From Alphaproteobacteria bacterium UBA3307 (lineage in GTDB: Bacteria > Pseudomonadota > Alphaproteobacteria > RF32 > CAG-239): 8,563 nt of DNA. The stretch's first letter is position 1. The number at the start of each line of letters is the position of its first letter. Made by a program: the position numbers and the translations under genes. Shown piece by piece: positions 1 through 6,562 of the stretch. Where the stretch lies: contig DEST01000065.1 in NCBI GenBank assembly GCA_002361365.1, forward strand, positions 1 through 8,563. The letters are read 5' to 3'. The notes beneath the pieces are model-generated. The model worked only from the letters and a program-made list of their open reading frames with translations. It was not told where the DNA came from and did not search any database.

Positions 1-99
1 AACATTTTTAGTTTTAACGGTTTGAATTGATTGTGGCAAAAATACGATAGCCGTACAAATTCCGGCAACATATCCTAAAAGTTCTCCTAAAATATCCAT
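1..99 (-). CDS. SemiSWEET / PQ-loop sugar transporter, N-terminal fragment (runs off left edge)
   Basis: Thirty-three codons are visible, from an ATG at 99 down to base 1 with no stop, so the gene continues outside the window. The peptide begins MDILGELLGYVAGICTAIVF and continues with LPQSIQTVKTK. One hydrophobic helix (about residues 7-21) runs straight into a Pro-Gln pair (P22, Q23) followed by basic residues, which is the layout of the first helix of bacterial SemiSWEET (MtN3/PQ-loop) proteins. Family members are about 85-100 residues with three helices, dimerise in the inner membrane and move sugars by facilitated diffusion. The substrate cannot be inferred from this fragment. The Shine-Dalgarno is weak (a GAAAG-type run about 10 nt upstream). 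The gene lies after the Skp-like gene in the same direction but is separated from it by a terminator and about 100 nt of AT-rich DNA, so it probably has its own promoter. Another PQ-loop family member cannot be excluded. Confidence 0.68.
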   Translation of the reverse strand, partial: MDILGELLGYVAGICTAIVFLPQSIQTVKTKNV

Positions 100-212
100 T
101 TTACATTTCTTTCATAATGATTTTATCTTTTTATATGCAGGTTTTAATAAGTATTTGTAAATTTTTGCTTAAATCAGTAAGTATTAAGATTAAATAAGTT
201 ATTATACTTAAT

Positions 213-273
213 AAAAAACCGCCCATTTGTGAACTGTCTAAATTTGGGAAGACAATTCTTTGAGCGGCTTTTT
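213..273 (-). terminator. Two-stem Rho-independent terminator after the Skp-like gene
   Basis: Read on the minus strand, the outer stem is AAAAAGCCGC (273-264) pairing with GCGGTTTTTT (222-213), 10 bp with one G-U. Inside it is a second 9-bp stem, GAATTGTCT (258-250) with AGACAGTTC (239-231), also with one G-U, closing a 10-nt loop. The 3' arm of the outer stem carries the six-T run. It begins 24 nt after the stop codon of the Skp-like gene. In plus-strand RNA both wobble positions become A-C mismatches, so the structure is built for the minus-strand transcript. A role other than termination is possible because the element is larger than usual. Confidence 0.7.
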
Positions 274-296
274 AAGAAAATTTTTTAAAGTCTTTA

Positions 297-746
297 TTAT
301 TTAATCAGCTTGCGAATTTCTTCGGTAATGTCATCGCCGCCGCAAACTACAACGTTTTTAGCCAATACCATATTATATCCGAGCTTGTGAGCTTCATCCA
401 TAATAGTTTTAGTAATGTTTTGGTCTACAACAGCCAATTCTTGCTGATACAATTGATTAACAACGTTTCTTCTTTGAGCAAATTCAGCATTATACTTTTG
501 GAACAGATTTTGTTTTTCTTGTTGGTCTGTTTGGTTATTTACTTCGTTTTGAGCAAGTTGCAACCATTGTGAAAGTTCTTGAGAACGAACAGCATGATTT
601 TGACGTAATGTCGCAACATCTTGTGAAGCACCGACAATGGAGTTAATATCTACAACGGCAATTTTCCATGATGCAGTGCTTTCGCTTTTAGAAGAACTGC
701 TGTTGGAAGATGTGTTACTTTTTGTATTTGGTTTAGATTTTACCAT
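297..746 (-). CDS. OmpH/Skp-family protein without a signal peptide
   Basis: 149 residues. Residues 1-26 are a hydrophilic Ser/Asn/Lys-rich tail. From residue 28 the protein follows the OmpH/Skp family plan: a first beta strand (KIAVVDINSIVG), a long charged and Gln-rich coiled-coil section (about residues 42-105, the 'tentacle' helices), a return helix, and the closing GYNMVLAKNVVV strand with the DITEEIRKLIK tail typical of the family. Skp is a trimeric periplasmic chaperone that holds unfolded outer-membrane proteins for the BAM complex. There is no hydrophobic export segment, and none can be gained upstream: in frame there is a TAG at 780-782 and no start codon between it and the ATG at 744-746. 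An AAGGAA Shine-Dalgarno (754-759) lies 7 nt from the ATG. The gene follows a large autotransporter, a typical Skp client, but as read this protein would stay in the cytoplasm. The family call is fairly firm; the function is uncertain. Confidence 0.75.
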   Translation of the reverse strand: MVKSKPNTKSNTSSNSSSSKSESTASWKIAVVDINSIVGASQDVATLRQNHAVRSQELSQWLQLAQNEVNNQTDQQEKQNLFQKYNAEFAQRRNVVNQLYQQELAVVDQNITKTIMDEAHKLGYNMVLAKNVVVCGGDDITEEIRKLIK

Positions 747-789
747 CGAAAAATTCCTTTCATAATATAATCGTTTATTCTAGATTGGG

Positions 790-821
790 ATTATATACGC
801 TATCTCTTAACAAAGTGATAA
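790..821 (-). promoter_or_regulatory. Possible sigma-70-type promoter for the Skp-like gene
   Basis: On the minus strand a TTATCA (821-816) stands 18 nt before TATATA, which overlaps a perfect TATAAT (795-790). This lies about 45 nt upstream of the ATG at 746, in the 190-nt gap after the autotransporter. With the consensus TATAAT as the -10 box the spacing would be 20 nt, so one of the two elements is imperfect. The call rests mainly on the -10 box in AT-rich DNA. Confidence 0.3.
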
Positions 822-936
822 TTTTTTGCAAAAAAATCATCTGAAAGTACGCTTTTCCCATATTTTACAACATACTCCGATAATGGCTAAACGGCAACTG
901 AAATTTTTTATTTTTTGTGTAAAACTTTATTGCTTT

Positions 937-1713
937 TTAGAAATGATACCGCAGTTCTACATTAGCATTGGTATGGGTAGTGCCGTCGATAAAGGTGGCG
1001 AGTGTGCCTATCAGCGAAAAATCTTCCGCAAATCCATAGTCAAAACCACCGCGCAATACTGCCCGATTATCTTTGCGACGAGCATCACGAACCCTAAAGC
1101 TACCGCTCATTCCCTGCATATTCAGCTCGGTTGTGTACGGATCGGCAAATTCATGATACGCTGCCATTCCGGCATACATCTTCAGCCGCTGTTGCTTCCC
1201 GATTTTCATATCTTTGTTGGCATACAGACCTAAACCGGCCTCAACCGAATAATTATCTTGTCCTCTGATATTCAAGGCAAACGGCGATTTTTGCTCGTGC
1301 CCCTTAATATGATACCCCAAAAGATTAAACTCGGCCGCCGGTGCTAAACTCCAACCGTCCATATCTATCGGATAGCGCATCTCGTTCATCAACCCAAACA
1401 TACGCTTTTCAACCGTACCTTCATATACGCGTCCATCGTAACCGTTGCGGTCATAAGTGCCGTAAGCATAGCCGAATCGCGGTGCCGTGATAAACTTGAA
1501 CCCGTGAGTTTTATACCCAAACGGTACGGACATTTGAAAACTCTCATCACTGCGATAGTTATCATTTTTGCGGTCACTGCTGTTCACATTGGTAAAGGCC
1601 ATTGTCAGACCATACGAGTGACGACCGATACGCGTATTATATAGTGCGTATTTGCCATCGGAACCGCTCTCACTGTCAAAATAGAACGGCGCAATCGTGC
1701 CGGAGGTGGTCAA
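937..1713 (-). other. Autotransporter beta-barrel domain
   Basis: About residues 1560-1817. The segment shows many amphipathic strands with alternating aromatic and small residues (for example YALYNTRIGRHSYGLTMAF, FGYAYGTYDR, LKMYAGMAAYHEF, AVLRGGFDYGF) and ends with VELRYHF at the stop (937-939). Size and end residue fit the 12-stranded classical autotransporter barrel that inserts in the outer membrane and carries the passenger out. A probable helical linker (about 1511-1553, including ALNNAVDALTGADVFNRF) precedes it and would plug the pore. No cysteines are present here. Confidence 0.82.
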
Positions 1714-4700
1714 ATGGTCCGTAGAATCATTAAACAAGACATTATTCACATCCATATTCAGCTCGCGCATCATTGTCATATCTTCAAAATTAAAGCGATT
1801 AAACACATCGGCGCCGGTCAAAGCGTCAACGGCATTATTAAGCGCGGAAATATTTTCTTGCTTTTTCAAAAGATTAAATAATTCTTCGTTATTACCGGAA
1901 GCGTAATTTTGTTTCAAGAAATCTGCCACCGAAGAATTTTCGACCACTGTGTTAAAGTCTTTCATTTTTAGCACAGCGTCAGATTCATTTTCCAGTTTTG
2001 CGTCAAACAAAGCGGACTGCGAGAGTAAATTCAAGCCGCTGACATCGCCGGCATCAATCATATCGGTCACAGTGTAGGTATCATCAAAACCGCCTTTGAC
2101 TACATCAGAACTCAGCAACAAATCTCCGCTTAAAGCGTTTGTTACTTCAAAGCGGGAACTTTCGGAAGCCAGCACATTGCCGCCAAAGCTGTTTAAATCC
2201 AGCGACATTGCTGACATTGTTCCCATTTGCTGTAACGTTGCGCCATTGAGCACAATCGCATTCGGATACGTTTCTATATCATTACAAGCATCTCCTGTGC
2301 AAGATGTGCCGTTAATGGAAATAGTACCGGTGTTGGTTACTATCACATTAGCACCGGCGGCATAAATACCATAAAGGCTTCCATTGCCGCTAAGAGAAAT
2401 AGAACCGGCATTCAGTACGTTGGTTTTTTTATCAAGTGTACCATTTTGTGCATACATTCCGTATGCAGTGTTATCGGCTCCGGTAATTACAATATTGGCA
2501 TAGTTATTCATATCATAGCCAAGCATACCGTATGTTATTTCCTTATTGCCGGCCATTTCAATATATGTAGAGGCATTATTTGCATCGGCAAGACCGTTGC
2601 TTAAAACAGTATTTTCCACAGCGCCATACATTCCGGTTGCCGTGTTGTTTGAAGACATACGGATTGTGCCGGTATTTTGTGCTGTGCCATAAGTAAGCAT
2701 TGCTTGCGCATCTCCTTTGTTGCCGGTAATTGTGATATTACCATAGTTCGATAGGTCGTATCCGCGCATTCCGTAAGACGCACCTTTATTGCCGGTCATT
2801 TCAATTTTTACGGAGCTGTTGTTGCCGCCGGAAATTCCGTTTACAAGTTGTGTATTTGGCGCATTGCTGAACATACCGTAGTTTTGTGTTCCTAAATTGG
2901 AAGAAAGATTGATATTTCCGGCATTTACAGCTCTGACAGTTGTACTCTGATTACTGCCTTCAGGTACAAACATACCATACGCTCGATAATATATTTCGTC
3001 TACTTCATTGCCGTCTTTGCCGTTTCCGCTGATGGTGATGGTGGCATAGTTTGTCATATTGTAGCCACGCATACCATAAGAGAGACCGCGGTTACCGGTC
3101 ATTTCGATTTTTGTGTATGTGTTAGCTGCACTTGAATCACCGTTTATAAGCTCTGCATTTTGGATATTGCTATACATTCCGTATGCAGCAACGCCTTTGT
3201 TGGCGGAAAGAGTAATAACACCGCGGTTTGTCGGAGCATAAGAATTGTTGTCATAGTCACTGTCTGCGGCGGCAATTCCATAAGTATAAAAGTGCGATAT
3301 ATCAGCATCTTCACCGGCATCACCATTGTTGTTTACTACAATATTTGCATAGTTGACAACATCGTATCCATACATCCCGTATGCCGAACCATTGTTGCCG
3401 ATAATTTCTATTTTGGTGGCGGAATTGGTGTTTGTGCCGCTACTGTCCGCAACTCCGTTAATCAGTTGTGTAAAGCGATTGGCTCCAAACATACCATACG
3501 CTTTGCGCGCATTATTAGCCATAGTGATGTTGCCGGTATTTTGGGCTTTGGCGATTCTACCGCTGGCCCCTTTGGTGTTGATACCATATGCATAACCAAC
3601 GCTAGAAAGCAGACCGTTGATGTTAATCAAGCCGGAGTTGTCGATTGTTGCTGAAGTGTTGCTGTTATAAATACCATAAGTATTGGAAGAATTGCTTACA
3701 ATACTTATGGTTCCGGCATTTTTAACAGAAGTATTGCTTGCGGTTTCAGTATCAACGGCAATACCATAAACCTCTGCTGTTGCTGCGGTGTTTGCTATAT
3801 TGATTTGTGCATTAGCTGCATTATTGATTTCACCTGATGTAGCGCTTATACCATAGGTATTCCCCTGATTATCAGCCAACAACATCAAGCCTTGGTTAGT
3901 AATTTTACCGTTTGTCGGCAACAAAATACCATAAGTTAATGATTTGTTGTTTTTAAGATTGATTTTGGCGTTATTTTCGTTGATTATCTCAATGTCAGCT
4001 GTTGTCATATCCGGATTTTCGGTTTTGCCGATGCCGATGGCAGTCAGTTCTGTGTTGGCAATACTAATATTTCCATCTGATTTATTGACAAATGTGCTAC
4101 CATCGCCGACGGAAACGGCTGTTGCTTCTTTGTTGCCGGAAAGAGAAAGAATATTACTGTTTTGAGCATCTCCGCTTTGGGTATAAATACCCTGAGCATA
4201 GGAGGTATTGCCATTTAAGGTGACCTCTCCGCTGTTAGTTACTTCGCCAGAAACAGAAAACAGAGCATACGCTTCTTTGTTGTTATTGAGGGAAAGTTCT
4301 CCCAAGTTTTCTACATTGCCTGAGTTCGTACTCAGACCGTAGGTTTTTTGATTGTCAGTCAAAGAAAGAGTGGCTTCGCTATCGTTTGTCACATTGCCGG
4401 AATCGTTATCTAAGCCATATGTTTCTTGATTGCCATTCAATATAATCGTGCCACTGTTTATGATTTCTCCGTCGATACTGGTAGCAGCATAGGTTTTTTT
4501 ATTGTTGTTCATCGCAATTGTACCATTATTGATAATATTACCATTGGTGCTGTCTATACCATGCGATTCTTGATTGCTATTCATTGAAATTGTGCCGTCA
4601 TTTTGAGCTGTTCCGTCATAAGCGTTCATTCCGTAAGCAGCGGTATCGCTATTTGTGGTACCACTTCCGGTAATGGTAATTTGTCCGCTTTCGGCGTTAG

Positions 4701-6390
4701 TTAAATGGGCAATTTCACCTTCCGGTAAATACATTCCGTGAACATCTGCCGTGTTGTTATTAAGTAAAATATCGCCTTTATTTATTGCCTCTGCGATAAT
4801 ATTCTGGTCCAAATATTCTTGCGGTGTGCCGGTTGCATAGATTCCGTAAACCGAGGCGGTGTTGTCTTCCATAACAATCGAACCATCAGTATCGTTGAGC
4901 AGGCGCAGATAATTATCATCTTTCATACCGTATGCATCTACTCCGGAATCTGAAACGTTAATCTCAGTATTGTTGATTAGTGTGCTTAAAACATCACATT
5001 TTTCGCCGCTCCAATATTTATGACATTGGCATTGGTCTTTGATTTGTGTGCCGTGAACACAGCCGATTTTTTCAAAGCAAGAGCCGGATTCCGAATCAAA
5101 GACGTAATCGCTTGTGCAATCACTACATTTATCGGCATCGGCAACGTAATCGGAACAGCCTGCGGTATTTTCGCGTGCGGTACATTTTTTATAGGTAGCA
5201 TCTAAAGGACACGGTGTAGTATATTCTTGTGTAATTTCACAATCGGGAGCGGTTTCATAACCATTGAGCAAACAAGTTGCTGCATTGGAAATACAATAAC
5301 CGTTTTCATCAACGGAATAGCCATCTTCACAAGAAGTACACTTATCGGCATTAGGTTCATAGGCAGTACAATTACTGGTATTGCCGCGAGTTAAGCATTC
5401 CGGCAATTCTTTACCGCCGGAAGGGCATGTATATGCTCCGATATATTCACTATTCAAATCACATTCTGTTTTAAAACCTTCCGGACAAGTTGCCGGCGTA
5501 TTGCAATCTTCGCCGTCCCATCCTGTTTTACATAGGCGACATTTATACTTTATTTCGTCTCCGCTCGGACAAGCTTGTGTTATTTCGCAATTTTGCGGTT
5601 CGCTGGTCAGATTATATCCTTCGCAAGCTGCCGGTGCACATTGTAGCAGAATAGTTGTATTTCCGGATTGACAAGTTCTGCCGGTCCATTCATACCCGGT
5701 CGGGCACTCTTTTTGGTAACCATCACATTCGTTGATGGCGCATTTATACATTATGGTGTCACCGGAACGGCATTGGTCACCGGTGGCGTGCCAGCCACTG
5801 GTGCAAGCTGTGGCATATCCATAGCACGGATTTATTTTACATTTGTAATACGTTTTATCTCCTGAAGTGCAAGTATCTTCTGATTGGATATAGCCGGCAG
5901 GGCATTCGGTTTGGTATCCGGAACATGCACTGGAGTGGCTACTGCCGCCTTTGCTACCGCCGCCACCTGATGCAACAGCGATTCCTACACCGCCGGCAAC
6001 TATTGCGGCACCAATCAACCAACCTGTCGGACTCAGACCAAATCCGCCGGAACGACCGCTATACGCGCCAGTCCCTGACATTTGTGCCGAGTCGTAGCGT
6101 GAAGCGCATCGCGGATTCGGGTTAGCCCCATATTTTAAAAGGGTGTGGTATGCTTGAGTGTTTCCTTCAGCTAAAGCGAGGCATACGGCTGTATCTCCTC
6201 TGGTGTTTTGCGAATCTATTGAATATCCGGCATAGCGTAATGCCGTTGTATTTTGCTCTTTGGCGTATTTATAAATTTGCTCAGGCGGAATATATTGTTG
6301 TGCCTTTAGCGCGTTGCAATATATTGCGCAGCCGAAAAATACGGCAAAACACATAAAAATCTTAAACTTGGTATATGTTTTTTCAGTCAT
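937..6390 (-). CDS. Giant autotransporter adhesin: ankyrin-like repeat, glycine zipper, Cys-rich/EGF-like domain, YG[MI] solenoid and beta-barrel
   Basis: 1,817 residues, the dominant gene of the window; type V secretion is the expected route. Domains: signal peptide (1-30); one ankyrin-like repeat (about 58-92, ending LLKYGANPN); a small-residue hydrophobic segment (123-140) with a Gly/Ser/Lys linker; a domain with 38 cysteines (156-465); a solenoid of about 30 'YG[MI]' repeats rich in Asn, Gly and Thr (about 486-1342); a linker containing a likely helix (about 1511-1553); and a beta-barrel (about 1560-1817) with alternating aromatic strands ending ELRYHF. A terminal Phe is the usual BAM recognition signal. 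The start is the ATG at 6390, which has an AGGGA Shine-Dalgarno 5 nt away and leads directly into the signal peptide; the ATG at 6453 would add 21 residues ahead of it. The likely role is surface adhesion or interaction with a host or neighbouring cells (inference). The gene sits after rpoA where rplQ normally lies. No clear promoter was found in 6391-6562. Confidence 0.88.
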   Translation of the reverse strand: MTEKTYTKFKIFMCFAVFFGCAIYCNALKAQQYIPPEQIYKYAKEQNTTALRYAGYSIDSQNTRGDTAVCLALAEGNTQAYHTLLKYGANPNPRCASRYDSAQMSGTGAYSGRSGGFGLSPTGWLIGAAIVAGGVGIAVASGGGGSKGGSSHSSACSGYQTECPAGYIQSEDTCTSGDKTYYKCKINPCYGYATACTSGWHATGDQCRSGDTIMYKCAINECDGYQKECPTGYEWTGRTCQSGNTTILLQCAPAACEGYNLTSEPQNCEITQACPSGDEIKYKCRLCKTGWDGEDCNTPATCPEGFKTECDLNSEYIGAYTCPSGGKELPECLTRGNTSNCTAYEPNADKCTSCEDGYSVDENGYCISNAATCLLNGYETAPDCEITQEYTTPCPLDATYKKCTARENTAGCSDYVADADKCSDCTSDYVFDSESGSCFEKIGCVHGTQIKDQCQCHKYWSGEKCDVLSTLINNTEINVSDSGVDAYGMKDDNYLRLLNDTDGSIVMEDNTASVYGIYATGTPQEYLDQNIIAEAINKGDILLNNNTADVHGMYLPEGEIAHLTNAESGQITITGSGTTNSDTAAYGMNAYDGTAQNDGTISMNSNQESHGIDSTNGNIINNGTIAMNNNKKTYAATSIDGEIINSGTIILNGNQETYGLDNDSGNVTNDSEATLSLTDNQKTYGLSTNSGNVENLGELSLNNNKEAYALFSVSGEVTNSGEVTLNGNTSYAQGIYTQSGDAQNSNILSLSGNKEATAVSVGDGSTFVNKSDGNISIANTELTAIGIGKTENPDMTTADIEIINENNAKINLKNNKSLTYGILLPTNGKITNQGLMLLADNQGNTYGISATSGEINNAANAQINIANTAATAEVYGIAVDTETASNTSVKNAGTISIVSNSSNTYGIYNSNTSATIDNSGLININGLLSSVGYAYGINTKGASGRIAKAQNTGNITMANNARKAYGMFGANRFTQLINGVADSSGTNTNSATKIEIIGNNGSAYGMYGYDVVNYANIVVNNNGDAGEDADISHFYTYGIAAADSDYDNNSYAPTNRGVITLSANKGVAAYGMYSNIQNAELINGDSSAANTYTKIEMTGNRGLSYGMRGYNMTNYATITISGNGKDGNEVDEIYYRAYGMFVPEGSNQSTTVRAVNAGNINLSSNLGTQNYGMFSNAPNTQLVNGISGGNNSSVKIEMTGNKGASYGMRGYDLSNYGNITITGNKGDAQAMLTYGTAQNTGTIRMSSNNTATGMYGAVENTVLSNGLADANNASTYIEMAGNKEITYGMLGYDMNNYANIVITGADNTAYGMYAQNGTLDKKTNVLNAGSISLSGNGSLYGIYAAGANVIVTNTGTISINGTSCTGDACNDIETYPNAIVLNGATLQQMGTMSAMSLDLNSFGGNVLASESSRFEVTNALSGDLLLSSDVVKGGFDDTYTVTDMIDAGDVSGLNLLSQSALFDAKLENESDAVLKMKDFNTVVENSSVADFLKQNYASGNNEELFNLLKKQENISALNNAVDALTGADVFNRFNFEDMTMMRELNMDVNNVLFNDSTDHLTTSGTIAPFYFDSESGSDGKYALYNTRIGRHSYGLTMAFTNVNSSDRKNDNYRSDESFQMSVPFGYKTHGFKFITAPRFGYAYGTYDRNGYDGRVYEGTVEKRMFGLMNEMRYPIDMDGWSLAPAAEFNLLGYHIKGHEQKSPFALNIRGQDNYSVEAGLGLYANKDMKIGKQQRLKMYAGMAAYHEFADPYTTELNMQGMSGSFRVRDARRKDNRAVLRGGFDYGFAEDFSLIGTLATFIDGTTHTNANVELRYHF
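2365..4935 (-). repeat. About 30 YG[MI] beta-solenoid repeats in the passenger
   Basis: From about residue 486 to 1342 the protein repeats, every roughly 20-35 residues, a unit like 'AYGMY...G.I.N.G.I.L.GN'. Variants include TYGI, SYGM, VYGI, SHGI and AYAL. Short hydrophobic strands alternating with Asn/Gly turns are the mark of a right-handed beta-helix as in other autotransporter passengers. At DNA level the repeats show as recurrent ATACCATA/TTCCGTA-type stretches on the plus strand. Many codons differ between units, so the array is old or under selection for protein rather than DNA identity. Confidence 0.82.
2377..3501 (-). repeat. Four-copy super-repeat (81-105 residues) within the solenoid
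   Basis: Four longer units start at 3501, 3186, 2883 and 2640, that is 105, 101, 81 and about 88 residues each. Each contains in order [AN]-x-GM followed by a [LV]xNG segment, an IE(M/I)xGN strand, a second YGM-x-GYD/N box and an NYAxI-type strand. Examples are KIEMTGNRGLSYGMRGYN (copy 2) and KIEMTGNKGASYGMRGYD (copy 3). Copies 2 and 3 are the closest. This shows growth of the passenger by duplication of a multi-rung block. Confidence 0.75.
4996..5538 (-). other. Second half of the Cys-rich domain, ending in an EGF-type signature
   Basis: Residues 285-465 carry a further 22 cysteines. Two segments resemble each other: TSNCTAYEPNADKCTSCEDG and AGCSDYVADADKCSDC, each followed by another cysteine about a dozen residues on. 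They recall furin-like or growth-factor-receptor cysteine repeats. The domain closes with CQCHKYWSGEKC (C454 to C465), which satisfies the classical EGF C-terminal pattern C-x-C-x5-G-x2-C. An earlier CKTGWDGEDC is a near match. These resemblances are at motif level only. Confidence 0.65.
5539..5925 (-). repeat. Four tandem ~33-residue four-cysteine units
   Basis: Units begin at C156, C189, C222 and C256, giving periods of 33, 33 and 34 residues. The first three follow C-x-G-Y-x3-C-x2-G-(Y/W)-x-n-C-x-S-G-x-n-C, with cysteines at 156/163/174/184, 189/196/207/217 and 222/229/240/251. The fourth (256/268/274/284) is more diverged. Tandem units of this kind with fixed cysteine spacing suggest small disulfide-stapled modules. 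No named domain family is assigned. Confidence 0.8.
5956..6024 (-). other. Glycine-zipper hydrophobic segment and Gly-rich linker
   Basis: Residues 123-140 (GWLIGAAIVAGGVGIAVA) are continuously hydrophobic with small residues at G127, G133, G134 and G136, long enough to span a membrane. They are followed by SGGGG at 141-145 and a further Gly/Ser/Lys stretch up to the first cysteine of the Cys-rich domain at 156. The segment lies after the signal peptide, inside what should be the secreted passenger. Confidence 0.7.
6115..6219 (-). other. Single ankyrin-like repeat at the N-terminus of the passenger
   Basis: Residues 58-92 read ID-x5-GDTAVCLALAEGN and then YHTLLKYGANPN. This matches the ankyrin consensus: a D/N turn, G-D/x-TALxLA at the first helix, and LLxxGANPN at the second helix and next turn. 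The preceding residues (about 37-57) could form a degenerate half-repeat. One repeat alone is unlikely to fold as a normal ankyrin stack, so it may pair with its flanks or be a remnant. Confidence 0.65.
6301..6390 (-). other. Signal peptide of the autotransporter
   Basis: Residues 1-30 have a short polar start with three lysines (K4, K8, K10), a hydrophobic core (IFMCFAVFFGCAIYC, residues 11-25), and cleavage options after A27 (CNA) or A30 (LKA). This is an ordinary Sec-type signal. It does not have the long extended N-region seen in some very large autotransporters. Three cysteines lie in the core, but no lipobox (L-x-x-C followed by a mature lipoprotein start) is evident. Confidence 0.8.
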
Positions 6391-6395
6391 ATCCG

Positions 6396-6401
6396 TCCCT
6401 T
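6396..6401 (-). promoter_or_regulatory. Ribosome binding site fixing the autotransporter start
   Basis: AAGGGA on the minus strand ends 5 nt before the ATG at 6390. No comparable site was noted before the more upstream in-frame ATG at 6453. This supports the 1,817-residue form that starts at the signal peptide. Confidence 0.65.
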
Positions 6402-6562
6402 TTTTGTTGTTTATCCAGCAATTTTTGCTTACAAAAATATGCCTTAATGACAATACGTTTGCTTGAGTTTATCAACTGAATATTAAAAAAGGTATAAAAT
6501 TTGTCTTTAAAAACTTAAAAAATAAAATTATTGCTGAAAATTTATGACACGGCATATACGAA

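Noticed and set aside
100..212. Consensus TATAAT at 201-206 (minus strand) and overlapping TATTAAG/CTTAATA inverted repeats upstream of the PQ-loop gene
   Set aside because: No -35 box at proper spacing was found and the region is nearly all A/T, so a promoter call there is not supported beyond general expectation.
816..840. Near-palindrome with a T6-GC-A7 core upstream of the Skp-like gene
   Set aside because: It is almost pure A/T with no loop and could arise by chance in this composition; it is not a convincing terminator for the autotransporter.
826..1233. Plus-strand open frame of 135 codons across the 3' end of the autotransporter
   Set aside because: Most of it is antisense to the barrel, and the protein has no family features or good ribosome binding site.
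3160..3654. Plus-strand open frame of 164 codons
   Set aside because: It lies fully antisense to the solenoid repeats of the autotransporter, has no recognisable domain and is explained by the low-stop composition of the repeat DNA.
2365..4935. Regular recurrence of ATACCATA/TTCCGTA-like words resembling a CRISPR or satellite array
   Set aside because: The words encode the YG[MI] protein repeats in one continuous frame, vary in sequence and spacing, and have no unique spacers.
6391..6453. Autotransporter start at the ATG at 6453, adding 21 residues
   Set aside because: The added residues place a polar stretch ahead of the signal peptide, and the strong AGGGA site fits the ATG at 6390 instead.
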